Positions 1 to 8,001 of a stretch of 40,471 nucleotides of DNA are shown in pieces. The stretch is from Propionibacteriaceae bacterium (GTDB lineage: Bacteria > Actinomycetota > Actinomycetes > Propionibacteriales > Propionibacteriaceae): positions 1-40,471 of the forward strand of contig JAOPXN010000035.1 in NCBI GenBank assembly GCA_025965155.1, written 5' to 3'. Below the pieces are notes generated by a model that saw nothing but the letters and a program-made list of their open reading frames with translations, was not told the DNA's origin and searched no databases. Both the position numbers and the translations under genes were made by a program. Every line of letters begins with the position of its first letter. Position 1 is the first letter of the stretch.

Positions 1-108
1 CCCCACCCCCGGCACCGCCACGACACCCACCCCCGCCGCGCCACCATCGAACCCCCCACCACCCTCACACCCGGCGACAACGACCTCCCCGCCGCGGTCG
101 GCCCATGA
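1..108 (+). CDS. C-terminal end of an unidentified protein (partial)
   Basis: Frame 1 is open from the window edge to a TGA at 106-108 and encodes about 35 residues ending in LPAAVGP. The stop overlaps the start of the kinase gene in an ATGA arrangement, the usual sign of translational coupling, which is the main reason to believe this frame is real. The visible tail is low-complexity (Pro, Thr, Arg, His) and gives no family. The strongly C-rich third positions match the following kinase gene, so the two probably belong to one transcription unit. Function unknown. Confidence 0.5.
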   Translation, partial: PHPRHRHDTHPRRATIEPPTTLTPGDNDLPAAVGP

Positions 109-1025
109 CCAACGCCGCCGCCACCCAGAACGACGACGACCACGACACCGACGCCCAGGTCCCCGTCCTCGCCGCCGGGGCGGCCATCGCCCCCGGCTAC
201 CAGGTGGTGGAGCATCTGCGCCGGGGTGAGGCGTTGGACGTCTACGAGGTGTTCAGCAGCGAACGGCTCTGCAACTGCATCGCCAAGACCATCCGACCCG
301 ACCGCGCCCACCTGGAACGGGTCCGGAACCGGCTGCTGCTCGAGGGGCGGCTGCTCCAGACACTGCAACACCCGATGCTGCTCCGCGGCTTCGAAACCAT
401 CGCCGAGCCCGACGTCGTCGTGATCGCCGAGCTGCTCACCGGCCCCACCCTGGACGACCTGCTCGACGAACGGACCCGCCGGCTCCCGGTCGCCGAGCTG
501 TGCCACCTCGGCCGCCACCTCGCGGCGGCCACCCGGTACCTGCACAACGCCGGCTACCTCCACCTCGACATCCGGCCCTCCAACATCATCGCCGACACCG
601 GACTCGCCCGACTCATCGACCTCAGCCTCGCCCGACCACCCGGACCCGTCCCGCAAGGTCTCGGCAGCGAGGAGTACATGGCACCCGAACAAGCCCGCGG
701 CGGCACCACCACCGCCGCCACCGACGTATGGGGGATCGGCGTCACCCTCTACGAAGCCACCACCGACATCCGCCCCTTCGACCCACTCGACCAGGACGAG
801 GAAACACTCCTCGCCGAGGTTCACCACCTCCAGCTCCACCGACCAGCGCCACCACTGAACCGCTGGCGGCGCCGCCTCCCCGCCAGCTTCGTGTCGCTCA
901 TCCACGCCTGCCTCGACCCAGATCCGGAGAAACGCCCGGGAGTGGTCGAGGTGTGGCAGACGCTCGGGGACGTGCTGGACCAGCTGCAGCCGGTCAACTC
1001 GGGACCGCAGCGGGTCCTGTCCTAG
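105..1025 (+). CDS. Serine/threonine protein kinase, soluble, kinase domain only
   Basis: The 306-residue protein is a Hanks-type kinase domain with a short acidic N-terminal extension. Visible motifs are the ATP-binding Lys61 (CIAKTIRP), the likely helix-C Glu80, the catalytic loop HLDIRPSN with Asp155 and Asn160, the metal-binding Asp172 in DLS instead of DFG, the APE motif in YMAPEQA (about 191-197) and the DVWG helix-F motif at 207-210. The glycine loop is degenerate (LRRGEALDVYEV in place of LGxGxxGxVY). No PASTA repeats or transmembrane helix follow the domain, so it is probably cytoplasmic. ATG start overlaps the preceding stop by 4 nt. Catalytic residues are kept, so it is probably active, but the substrate is unknown. 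Its C-rich codon use differs from downstream genes. Confidence 0.88.
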   Translation: MTNAAATQNDDDHDTDAQVPVLAAGAAIAPGYQVVEHLRRGEALDVYEVFSSERLCNCIAKTIRPDRAHLERVRNRLLLEGRLLQTLQHPMLLRGFETIAEPDVVVIAELLTGPTLDDLLDERTRRLPVAELCHLGRHLAAATRYLHNAGYLHLDIRPSNIIADTGLARLIDLSLARPPGPVPQGLGSEEYMAPEQARGGTTTAATDVWGIGVTLYEATTDIRPFDPLDQDEETLLAEVHHLQLHRPAPPLNRWRRRLPASFVSLIHACLDPDPEKRPGVVEVWQTLGDVLDQLQPVNSGPQRVLS

Positions 1026-1130
1026 GAACGTCGGTTTCCGCGTAGTCCGCCGTCTCGACCGGACTTGGACCGGCGACGAGTACGGTGGTCCGGGCTGCCG
1101 AGGGTCGGTCGGCGGCAGAAACGGAGAAAC

Positions 1131-1493
1131 ATGATCGACGGTCTGGCGTACGCCGTCATGGGTTTGGCACTGGTCGCCACCGGATGGGGCATCCTGACCG
1201 CGTCGTTGAACAAGCCGCCCGGGCGCGCGCAGATCGGTTTCGGCGCGGTCGTGGAGCTCGTGGTCATCGCGCAGACCGTTATTGCCGGGGTGCGGATCGG
1301 GATGGGAGACCGACCGGACGAGCTGGCAACCACCATCGGCTACCTGATTGGGATCGTGCTGCTGATTCCGGTCGCGGGGTTGTGGGCGCTGTCGGAGCGG
1401 ACCAGGTTCTCCGGGACGGTGCTGGCAGTGGCCGCGTTCTCGGTACTGGCCATGACGCTTCGACTGCAGGTGCTCTGGACCGGCGGTGCCTGA
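1131..1493 (+). CDS. Small integral membrane protein, about four helices
   Basis: A 120-residue protein that is nearly all hydrophobic segments: approximately residues 5-24, 36-53, 66-87 and 92-112. I chose the ATG at 1131 because it is preceded by GGAG at a suitable distance and the protein then begins directly with the first membrane helix; an upstream in-frame start at 1065 would add an arginine-rich, unlikely leader. The next gene begins within a few bases of this stop and is also a membrane protein, so the two are probably co-transcribed and may form a complex. I do not recognise the family and assign no function. Confidence 0.7.
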   Translation: MIDGLAYAVMGLALVATGWGILTASLNKPPGRAQIGFGAVVELVVIAQTVIAGVRIGMGDRPDELATTIGYLIGIVLLIPVAGLWALSERTRFSGTVLAVAAFSVLAMTLRLQVLWTGGA

Positions 1494-1497
1494 AGCG

Positions 1498-1953
1498 ATG
1501 AACCAAGCGCGCAGCACCGGCTCCGGACCGGGCCGGGTACTGGTGATGGTGTACGGGGTGTTCGCCCTCGCCGCAACCGCCCGGGCCGGCGTGCAGCTGG
1601 CCACCAGGTTCTCCGAGGCGCCGCTGGCGTACCTGCTGTCCGCGCTGGCCGGGATCGTCTACATCGTGGCCACCATCACCCTGGCTCTGGGAACCCGTAC
1701 TTCCCGACGTCTGGCCTGGATCGCCATCAGCGTGGAGCTGGTCGGCGTGCTTTCCGTCGGTACGTTGAGCGTGCTCGACGGGACAGCGTTCCCGCGCGCC
1801 ACGGTCTGGTCCGACTACGGGATTGGGTACGGCTTCGTGCCGTTGGTGCTACCGCTGATCGGCCTGTTCTGGCTGTGGCTCACCCGACCTGCCGTTACGG
1901 TCAGCGATGACCCCAGTTCCACGGCGGACTCTCCAAGGGACCGAGCCCGCTGA
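1498..1953 (+). CDS. Small integral membrane protein, hypothetical
   Basis: A 151-residue protein with about four hydrophobic segments (roughly residues 12-30, 43-63, 70-90 and 110-130) and a polar, Ser/Asp-rich C-terminal tail. The ATG at 1498 lies 4 nt after the preceding stop; a GTG at 1486, overlapping that stop, is an alternative start adding four residues. Likely co-transcribed with the membrane protein before it. Its 3' end overlaps the convergent ATPase gene by 53 bp, so the two messages would be antisense to each other at their ends. Family not recognised. Confidence 0.7.
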   Translation: MNQARSTGSGPGRVLVMVYGVFALAATARAGVQLATRFSEAPLAYLLSALAGIVYIVATITLALGTRTSRRLAWIAISVELVGVLSVGTLSVLDGTAFPRATVWSDYGIGYGFVPLVLPLIGLFWLWLTRPAVTVSDDPSSTADSPRDRAR

Positions 1954-3076
1954 CCCGAGTCTCGCCGAAGTCCTTGACGAGCTCGACGACTCGCGCCTCG
2001 GGTTCGCGTTGCAGCTCGTGGACCAGGCCCGTGGCATGGGAGACAACCACTATCTGGGTGTGTTCGCTGGCAGCCACGATCAACCGGGCCAGCGGCGCAA
2101 GCAGGTCGGGGTGCAGGCTCGTCTCAGGCTCGTTCAGCACCATCAGGCCGGGCGGCCGGGGGCTGAGCAACGCAGCCACCAGCAGCAGGTAGCGAAGCGT
2201 CCCGTCCGAAAGCTCGGCACCGTTCAGCGGCCGGAGCAGCCCGTGTTGGGAGAAGCTCAGGTCAAACCGACCGTTCGACTCCGTCACCGCGAACGTCGAC
2301 CGGCCGAACGCGTCGGTGATCGTGGTCTGCAGAGCCGACACGTCACCGACCTCCACAATGGTCTGCAGAGCCGCCGCCAGGTGCCGGCCGTCAGAGTCGA
2401 GCACCGGCGTCCGGGTGCCGATCTGCGGCTGACGGGCGGGTGCGGCCGGGTCGGTGCGGAAGTGGTCGTAGAAGCGCCAGGAGCGGACCTGCTCACGCAC
2501 GGCCAGCAGCTCTGGAGCCCGGACAGGGTCGACCAGCTCAGTGAGGACGCTGTCGTAGCTGCGCATCGAGCTGGTCGCCTCCACCCACTCCGTCGAACGG
2601 CGGGAGTCGTCTCGCAGCAGCACCGATTGGCGCACCCGCCTCACCAGCAGCGAGGACGGCCGCATCACCTCACCACTCCAGACCAGCTCGCGCTTGATCT
2701 CGGGATCGGCGTTGAAGGCGGACCGTTCGTCCCGCGGCGGGATGCCGAGGTCGATCAGGTAGGAGAAATCGTCGGAGGCGAACCCCATCTGCAGGCTGAC
2801 GGGGGCCTTCCGTACCGTGCCCTGCACCTCGTGCTCGCCACGCCGAACCGCCTTGCCGACCACGGCAGGACCGGCCCACAGTGTCGACTGGAGGCCACCC
2901 TCACGCGCCAGTGAGGAAACCACGTTGCCCCGGGCGCTGTCGGCCAGCAGCCGAAGTCCCCGGTACAGGCTTGACTTACCGGTGCCGTTGGCTCCGGTGA
3001 CGACCGTCAGCCGACCCAGGTCCAACCGCAGCTCGCGCAACGAGCGGTAGTTCTGGATGGCGATGGTCTGCAACAC
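1901..3076 (-). CDS. AAA ATPase of the RecF/OLD/SMC-like type
   Basis: A 391-residue P-loop ATPase. It begins IAIQNYRSLRELRLDLG, typical of RecF/OLD-family ATPases that link DNA or another ligand to an ABC-type head, followed by Walker A GANGTGKSS around residues 30-38. Near the C-terminus are the Walker B stretch VLNEPETSLHPDLL and the H-loop VVVSHATG. The GTG at 3076 is chosen because a GGAGGAG ribosome site lies just upstream; longer in-frame reading would run through the neighbouring gene. It carries no nuclease (Toprim) domain, unlike OLD proteins. It is the last gene of a probable four-gene minus-strand unit, 56 bp after the GNAT gene. Role unknown; related stand-alone ATPases occur in defence and repair settings, but nothing nearby supports that here. 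Confidence 0.82.
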   Translation of the reverse strand: MLQTIAIQNYRSLRELRLDLGRLTVVTGANGTGKSSLYRGLRLLADSARGNVVSSLAREGGLQSTLWAGPAVVGKAVRRGEHEVQGTVRKAPVSLQMGFASDDFSYLIDLGIPPRDERSAFNADPEIKRELVWSGEVMRPSSLLVRRVRQSVLLRDDSRRSTEWVEATSSMRSYDSVLTELVDPVRAPELLAVREQVRSWRFYDHFRTDPAAPARQPQIGTRTPVLDSDGRHLAAALQTIVEVGDVSALQTTITDAFGRSTFAVTESNGRFDLSFSQHGLLRPLNGAELSDGTLRYLLLVAALLSPRPPGLMVLNEPETSLHPDLLAPLARLIVAASEHTQIVVVSHATGLVHELQREPEARVVELVKDFGETRVSGLGPLESPPWNWGHR

Positions 3077-3132
3077 GTGGGCCTCTCTCCTCCCGGGTCG
3101 GCGGCAACTGTCGCCGGGTCGAGGTTCGGACC

Positions 3133-3411
3133 CTAGCCGACCAGGTCCGTGTAGTCCGGGTGCCGCTCGATCCACGCCTTGACGAACGGACACAGCGGTC
3201 GGACCCGGAGACCCCGGGTGCGGACGTCATCCAAGGCCGCGCGCACCAGCGTGCTGCCGATGCCACGTCCCTCCTGGGACGGGTCCACCTCGGTATGGGT
3301 GAAGGTGATCTGGCCGCCGTCCAGCTGGTACGCGGCGAAGCCCAGCACCGCGCCGTCCTCCACCGCCTCGTAGCGATGCGCTTCAGCGTTGTCACTCACC
3401 TGGATGCTCAT
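3133..3411 (-). CDS. Small GCN5-related N-acetyltransferase-like protein
   Basis: A 92-residue protein matching the short GNAT-like family (Acetyltransf_CG type): TEVDPSQEGRGIGSTLV gives the acetyl-CoA pyrophosphate-binding loop (Q/RxxGxG), followed by ALDDVRTRGLRVRPLCPFV and the characteristic ending IERHPDY. It is about the family's usual length. The ATG at 3411 has GAGG/GGAG just upstream; a longer reading overlaps the FMN reductase gene and is unlikely. It starts 7 nt after the FMN reductase stop on the same strand, so it is very likely in the same operon. The acetyl acceptor is unknown; relatives are thought to modify small molecules or proteins. Confidence 0.85.
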   Translation of the reverse strand: MSIQVSDNAEAHRYEAVEDGAVLGFAAYQLDGGQITFTHTEVDPSQEGRGIGSTLVRAALDDVRTRGLRVRPLCPFVKAWIERHPDYTDLVG

Positions 3412-3418
3412 CTCCGCC

Positions 3419-4081
3419 TCAGATCTGGCCGGTGCCGTCGCCGACCTGCCGGGACTCGGCCTTGCTGCGTCGCGTGTGCGTACCGGCGAGCAGCCGCTCA
3501 AAGGGTACGACATCCGCGAACGCATCGGCGGCCCGTGCCGGTGTGGCGCGCACCCCGCCGAGCGCGGCGGCGAGCTCCTCAGCTGCGCGGTTGATGCGGG
3601 TCCGAAGGTCACCCTCGGACGCCCAGTCCTCGGAGGCGGCGAAGACGCCGGTCGGCATCACCACTGCCCGCAGGTAGGCGAAGAGCGGTCGGAGGGCGTG
3701 ATCCAGGGCCAGCGAATGACGGGTACTGCCGCCGGTCGCCCCGATCAGCACCGGGGTGCCCACAAGGGCGGCCGGATCCAGCACATCGAAGAACATTTTG
3801 AACAAGCCGCTGTAGGAGGCGCTGAAAATTGGTGTCACCGCAATCAGCGCGTCAGCGTCGCTCACCTCGTCGAGGACCGCCTTCAGCGAGGCGCTCGGGA
3901 AGCCGGTGACGAAGTGGTTGGCCAGGTCGCGGGCGTACTCGCGGAGCTCGATCACCTCGACCCGCGGCTCGTGACCGGAGCTGCGCAGCACCCGGCCGGT
4001 GGCCTCAGCCAGCCGGTCGGCGAGCAGTCGGGTCGAGGACGGCTGGGACATCCCGGCGGTGAGCACGACGATGGTTGTCAT
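3419..4081 (-). CDS. NAD(P)H-dependent FMN reductase, CE1759-like partner of an LLM monooxygenase
   Basis: A 220-residue flavodoxin-fold NADPH:FMN reductase. It opens with MTTIVVLTAGMSQPSSTRLLA, the phosphate-binding loop of this fold, and has VTPIFSASYSGLFKMFFD near residues 80-97, the usual flavin-contact segment. It starts with an ATG that overlaps the stop of the upstream luciferase-like monooxygenase by 4 nt. This fits the two-component systems in which the reductase supplies FMNH2 to the oxygenase; the family in which a CE1758-type monooxygenase is paired with a CE1759-type reductase is known from corynebacteria. The in vivo substrate is not known. Confidence 0.88.
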   Translation of the reverse strand: MTTIVVLTAGMSQPSSTRLLADRLAEATGRVLRSSGHEPRVEVIELREYARDLANHFVTGFPSASLKAVLDEVSDADALIAVTPIFSASYSGLFKMFFDVLDPAALVGTPVLIGATGGSTRHSLALDHALRPLFAYLRAVVMPTGVFAASEDWASEGDLRTRINRAAEELAAALGGVRATPARAADAFADVVPFERLLAGTHTRRSKAESRQVGDGTGQI

Positions 4082-5217
4082 CGCGAGGTCACCTCCAGGC
4101 CCGCGTCAAGCTGAGCCGGGTCGCGGGACTCGAGGTCGCCGGTCTCGACTTGCTGTGCCACCCGGGCGGCATGCGTGGGTCCGTCCGGGACGTGGGCCGG
4201 ACGTAGCGCGTCGAACTCCTTGCGCAGCACCGGAATGACCTCCTCACCCAAGATGTCGAGCTGCTCCAGCACGGTCTTCAAGGGGAGCCCGGCGTGGTCG
4301 GCGAGGAAGAGCTGGCGCTGGTAGTCGCCGAACTGCTGGCGGAAGGTCAGGGTCCGCTCGATCACCTCCTGCGGGCTGCCGACGGTCAGCGGCGTCTGCG
4401 AACTGAAGTCCTCCAACGAGGGACCGTGCCCGTACACCGGTGCGTTGTCGAAGTAGGGCCGGAACTCGCGGATGGCGTCCTGGGAGTTCTTCTTGATGAA
4501 GACCTGTCCGCCCAGCCCAACAATGGCCTGGTCGGCACGGCCGTGGCCGTAGTGCTCGAACCGGGTCCGGTAGAACTCGATCAGCCGCTGGAAGTGGTCG
4601 GTCGGCCAGAAGATGTGGTTGGCGAAGAAGCCGTCGCCATAGAAGGCGGCCTGCTCGGCGATCTCGGGGCTGCGGATCGAACCGTGCCAGACGAACGGGG
4701 GAACGCCGTCGAGCGGCCGCGGGGTTGCGGTGAACGACTGCAGCGGCGTCCGGAACTGACCCTCCCAGTCCACGACATCCTCCCGCCACAGCCGATGAAG
4801 CAGGTTGTAGTTCTCGACGGCGAGCGCGATTCCGTTGCGGATGTCCTGACCGAACCAGGGATACACCGGGCCGGTGTTGCCGCGCCCCATCATCAAGTCG
4901 ACGCGGCCATCGGCCAGATGCTGCAGCATCGCGTAGTCCTCGGCGATCTTCACCGGGTCGTTGGTGGTGATCAGGGTGGTCGCGGTGGACAGAATGATCT
5001 TCTCGGTCTGCGCCGCGATAAATCCCAGCATGGTGGTGGGGGAGGACGGCACGAATGGCGGGTTATGGTGCTCACCGGTGGCGAACACGTCGAGCCCGAC
5101 CTCTTCGGCCTTCAAGGCGATCTCCACCATGGCCTTGATCCGCTCGCGCTCGGTCGGCGTGCGCCCGTTGGTGGGATCGGTGGTGACGTCGCCGACGCTG
5201 AAGATCCCGAACTGCAT
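4078..5217 (-). CDS. Luciferase-like FMN-dependent monooxygenase, CE1758-like
   Basis: A 379-residue bacterial-luciferase-fold (TIM barrel) flavin monooxygenase: MQFGIFSVGDVTTDPTNGRTP at the N-terminus, the FATGEHHN segment around residues 46-53, LATTLI-type strand (STATTLITTNDPVKIAEDYA) and MMGRGNTGPVYPWFG. The ATG at 5217 is preceded by AGGAG at good spacing; an in-frame ATG at 5253 lies inside the promoter and is rejected. It is first in a likely operon with its FMN reductase (4-nt overlap), a GNAT-like protein and an ATPase. Expected to oxidise an organic substrate using FMNH2 and O2; the substrate is unknown. Controlled by the promoter with an operator-like inverted repeat just upstream. 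Confidence 0.9.
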   Translation of the reverse strand: MQFGIFSVGDVTTDPTNGRTPTERERIKAMVEIALKAEEVGLDVFATGEHHNPPFVPSSPTTMLGFIAAQTEKIILSTATTLITTNDPVKIAEDYAMLQHLADGRVDLMMGRGNTGPVYPWFGQDIRNGIALAVENYNLLHRLWREDVVDWEGQFRTPLQSFTATPRPLDGVPPFVWHGSIRSPEIAEQAAFYGDGFFANHIFWPTDHFQRLIEFYRTRFEHYGHGRADQAIVGLGGQVFIKKNSQDAIREFRPYFDNAPVYGHGPSLEDFSSQTPLTVGSPQEVIERTLTFRQQFGDYQRQLFLADHAGLPLKTVLEQLDILGEEVIPVLRKEFDALRPAHVPDGPTHAARVAQQVETGDLESRDPAQLDAGLEVTSR

Positions 5218-5237
5218 GATGGCTCCTGGTGTTGGGG

Positions 5238-5272
5238 GTTGATAATTTAGCATTCAACTATCGCTCTCTCAA
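5238..5272 (-). promoter_or_regulatory. Promoter of the monooxygenase operon with an inverted repeat over the -10
   Basis: Reading the minus strand, TTGAGA (5272-5267) and TAAATT (5249-5244) are 17 nt apart, a good housekeeping-type promoter about 27 nt before the ATG at 5217. The inverted repeat GTTGA-N11-TCAAC (5238-5258) brackets the -10 element, so a repressor bound there would block RNA polymerase. Size and AT-rich centre resemble MarR-family sites, but no regulator gene lies next to it. Confidence 0.6.
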
Positions 5273-5393
5273 CACGCGTACGGCTGCCGCTATTCCACTC
5301 GAGGAGCGACCGGCAGCCGAGGTCCGGGGTAACCCAGCTGCGCACGGATATGCTCGGCCCGCGGGTATCCGGCAAACCGATGCGGAGGCAGCG

Positions 5394-6260
5394 ATGAAGT
5401 ACAACGACCAGGCCCAGCTTGATCCCTCGCAGATGGGCGGTCGAGGTGGGCGTAGTGGCGGCAAGATCGCGCTGGGTGGCGGCGCCGGCGTCGTGGTCCT
5501 CATCTTGGCCCTGCTCTTCGGCGTCAACCCGAACGACATCCTTGGCGCCGACACCCAGGCGGGATCGGCCGACGAAACCACCAACCCATTCGCGCAGTGC
5601 ACCCGGGGCTCCGACATCAGCAAGGATCGCGACTGCCGTTTTGTGGCGTACACCAACTCCATCCAGAGCTACTGGGCCGGCAAGGCGCAGGGGTACCAGG
5701 AGATCGAGGTTCAAACGTTTACCGGTCAGGTGACCACGGGCTGCGGGACCGCGTCGTCCGCGGTCGGCCCGTTCTACTGCTCGGGGGACACCACGGTCTA
5801 CCTCGATCTCGGCTTCTTCGACCAGCTGACCAGCCAGCTGGGCGCGCAGGGTGGTGATGCGGCGGAGGCGTACGTCCTCGCCCACGAGTTCGGCCACCAC
5901 ATCCAGCAGCTGACCGGCACCATGGCCGACGTGCAGGCTCGGGGTCAGTCGCAGGGGCCGAGGTCGCCCGCGGTACGGCTCGAGCTGCAGGCCGACTGCT
6001 ACGCCGGCGTATGGTTCGGCGCGGCCACCAGTGACCCCAACAGCCCGATCGCTGAGGTGTCCCAGGACGATCTCGACCGCGCGGTGGACGCCGCGGCGGC
6101 GGTCGGTGACGACCGGATCCAGAACAAGACGCAGGGTCAGGTCACTCCGGAGAGCTGGACGCACGGATCGGCCGCGATGCGGCAGAAGTGGCTGAGCCAG
6201 GGTTTCACCGCCAAGGACCCCAAGTCCTGTAACACCTTCGCGGCGGATGCCCTCGGTTGA
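5394..6260 (+). CDS. Membrane-anchored neutral zinc metallopeptidase (YpfJ family)
   Basis: A 288-residue protein with a short Gly-rich N-terminus, one membrane helix at about 30-43 and an extracytoplasmic peptidase domain of the neutral zinc metallopeptidase family. The zinc-binding motif HEFGH is at 164-168 (AHEFGHHIQQ) and the third ligand region is LELQADCYAG (about 196-205). Four cysteines outside the cytoplasm (for example 69, 81, 117, 129) could form disulfides. The ATG at 5394 has GGAGG at 5384-5388; upstream in-frame starts would put an unlikely polar extension before the anchor. It stands alone, divergent from the monooxygenase operon. Physiological substrate unknown. Confidence 0.9.
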   Translation: MKYNDQAQLDPSQMGGRGGRSGGKIALGGGAGVVVLILALLFGVNPNDILGADTQAGSADETTNPFAQCTRGSDISKDRDCRFVAYTNSIQSYWAGKAQGYQEIEVQTFTGQVTTGCGTASSAVGPFYCSGDTTVYLDLGFFDQLTSQLGAQGGDAAEAYVLAHEFGHHIQQLTGTMADVQARGQSQGPRSPAVRLELQADCYAGVWFGAATSDPNSPIAEVSQDDLDRAVDAAAAVGDDRIQNKTQGQVTPESWTHGSAAMRQKWLSQGFTAKDPKSCNTFAADALG

Positions 6261-6299
6261 CCGGCCCGAGCCACTGGCGGCGTTTATGGCAGGGAGTCG

Positions 6300-7841
6300 C
6301 TAGCCGGCGCTGCGCTGGAGGAACGTGTTCTTCTCGCAGTCGGTCGACGCCATCGGGACCAGCCGAGCCCTCAGGTCTGGATCCAGCAGCCCGGTGTCGA
6401 ACGGGTACGTCGGCCGCGCGATCCGGTGATGGCCTAGCCGCAGCAGATCCTGGTCAGCACCGCCCGGGGTCAGAGCCAGCATCCAGTCCGCCGCGAGCGC
6501 GAAGAGCTCAGGCTCGAGGTAGCCGATCTTGACGAAGACGATATCGGCGGTACGCGGGTCGAGGCCGTTCCGAACGAAGTCGGATTCGAGATGATACGGC
6601 TTGCGGGATCGGGTCAAGATCACGTGCAGCCCGCCGGCCTGGACCACGACCTCGGTGATCGCGTCGGGGTCCCCGTCGGTGATGTGCCGCACGGTTCCGG
6701 TCAGCTGCACCGGACCGGACGGTCCTGCGTCCACCCGGGCGCCAACTTTGAGACTGACTTCGGCGCCGACGCCGGCCCGGATGCACGCCTCGACCGCTTC
6801 GGCGTCCGGGATGGAGGCGTAGAGCGCGGTCACCTCAGGTGCCGCCAGGCGCGGGTCGGCCAGCAGCTCCGCCAAGGTCCAGGTCACGTCACCCGCGCCG
6901 CCAGCCGTGGGGTTGTCGCCGGAGTCGCTGATGAAGTACGGGCGCGCAGTGCTCGCGAAGGCGGCGTCGAGGGACTCCGGCAGCGATGCCGCCGGGGCGA
7001 CGAAGGTGAACTCCTCGTGCCGCCGCCACACCTCGGACGCGATCCGCTCCGCCTCGGCGGTGATCACGGCCTCATCGTCACCGGTCACCATCACGACGCA
7101 GCAGTTCCGCGGTTCGTCCGCCCACGCGTACCCGATCCAGATGGCCGCGTCGAGCACACCGTCGACGGCTTCAGCTTGGGGCACCATGGCGTACAGGCTC
7201 TTCGCTGGCTCAATCCGGGTACTGGTCTTCTCGCCGGGCAGCAGGATCGGGATCGGGATCCACGCCTTGAGCGGCCGCCGCTGGTCCGGCGGTAGTGCCA
7301 ATCGGGCCAGCAGGTTGCGTACTGCACGCTCCTTGGTGTCCAGCGCGTCCTCGTGCGGCGCCATCCGGTAACAGGTCAACAGATCCAGGGCGTGGGCGAG
7401 CCGCCAGGAGACGTTGCCGTGCAGATCCATTCCGGTGCTGATGATGACGTCCGGCCCGACCACCTCGCGGATGGCGACAGCAAGATCACCTTCGGCGTCA
7501 TCCATGCCGACGACACTCATGGCGCCGTGGATGTCGAACACCATCCCGTCAAGGTGGCCGGCGGATCGTAGCCCGTCCAGGATCTCCGCCTTGAGCGCCT
7601 CGTAGTCCTCGGCCGGCACCGGACCGCCGGGGATCGCCCGCCCCTGCAGGATCGGAACCCAGTCGGCCGCGTCCGCCAGTGCGCCGCCGTCGGCCCAGAA
7701 CGGCCGGCTGGCCAGGATCTCGGCACCCCGCTGCGGATGGAAGTCCGGGATGCGGGTCCGAGCAGGTGAGAAGGTAGACGCCTCCAGGCTGAGTCCCGCG
7801 ATGGCGACACGGGGACGGCGGGATGTGGTGGGGTCGGACAT
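6300..7841 (-). CDS. M81 family metallopeptidase (MlrC/microcystinase C-like)
   Basis: A 513-residue protein of the M81/MlrC family. It starts RVAIAGLSLEASTFSP and has the conserved FDIHGAMSV (about residues 104-112), STGMDLHGNVSWRLAHALD and CYRMAPHEDALDT segments that supply histidine and acidic metal ligands, and SDSGDNPTAGGAGD in the second half. MlrC cleaves the linear product of microcystin breakdown in sphingomonads, but most relatives in other bacteria have unknown substrates, so the name should not be read as toxin degradation. The ATG at 7841 is chosen because GGAGGA directly precedes it; a TTG one codon upstream is possible. Divergent from the ABM-domain gene, with tandem operator-like repeats upstream. 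Confidence 0.88.
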   Translation of the reverse strand: MSDPTTSRRPRVAIAGLSLEASTFSPARTRIPDFHPQRGAEILASRPFWADGGALADAADWVPILQGRAIPGGPVPAEDYEALKAEILDGLRSAGHLDGMVFDIHGAMSVVGMDDAEGDLAVAIREVVGPDVIISTGMDLHGNVSWRLAHALDLLTCYRMAPHEDALDTKERAVRNLLARLALPPDQRRPLKAWIPIPILLPGEKTSTRIEPAKSLYAMVPQAEAVDGVLDAAIWIGYAWADEPRNCCVVMVTGDDEAVITAEAERIASEVWRRHEEFTFVAPAASLPESLDAAFASTARPYFISDSGDNPTAGGAGDVTWTLAELLADPRLAAPEVTALYASIPDAEAVEACIRAGVGAEVSLKVGARVDAGPSGPVQLTGTVRHITDGDPDAITEVVVQAGGLHVILTRSRKPYHLESDFVRNGLDPRTADIVFVKIGYLEPELFALAADWMLALTPGGADQDLLRLGHHRIARPTYPFDTGLLDPDLRARLVPMASTDCEKNTFLQRSAG

Positions 7842-7870
7842 CAATCCTCCGGGGCGGCGAACAGGCGGTG

Positions 7871-7900
7871 TCTGATCAAGTGGGCTCTGATCTAGTGGGG
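7871..7900. repeat. Two tandem 15-bp direct repeats, operator-like
   Basis: TCTGATCAAGTGGGC (7871-7885) is followed at once by TCTGATCTAGTGGGG (7886-7900), two mismatches in 15. They lie in the 160-bp divergent region between the M81 peptidase and the ABM-domain gene, 30-59 nt upstream of the peptidase start. TGATCA is itself palindromic. Position and size fit a binding site for a dimeric regulator; the regulator is unknown. Nothing else recognisable was seen in this spacer. Confidence 0.55.
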
Positions 7901-8001
7901 ACGGCTCTCAACGCCGAGGAGCCTGGCGATAGTCAACCACCCATGGTTCGCAGACCGACACCGGTCTTCCACCTCGTTCGGGAGGCGAGTTAGATGGGCT
8001 C

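Noticed and set aside
1907-2914. Long plus-strand open frame opposite the ATPase gene
   Set aside because: It mirrors the minus-strand gene with Walker motifs and strong ribosome site; its translation is Arg/Gln/His-rich without motifs.
1901-3411. ATPase plus GNAT as a two-gene defence or toxin-antitoxin module
   Set aside because: The small GNAT belongs to the Acetyltransf_CG type, not the toxin type, no antitoxin or nuclease is adjacent, and both look like tail genes of the monooxygenase operon.
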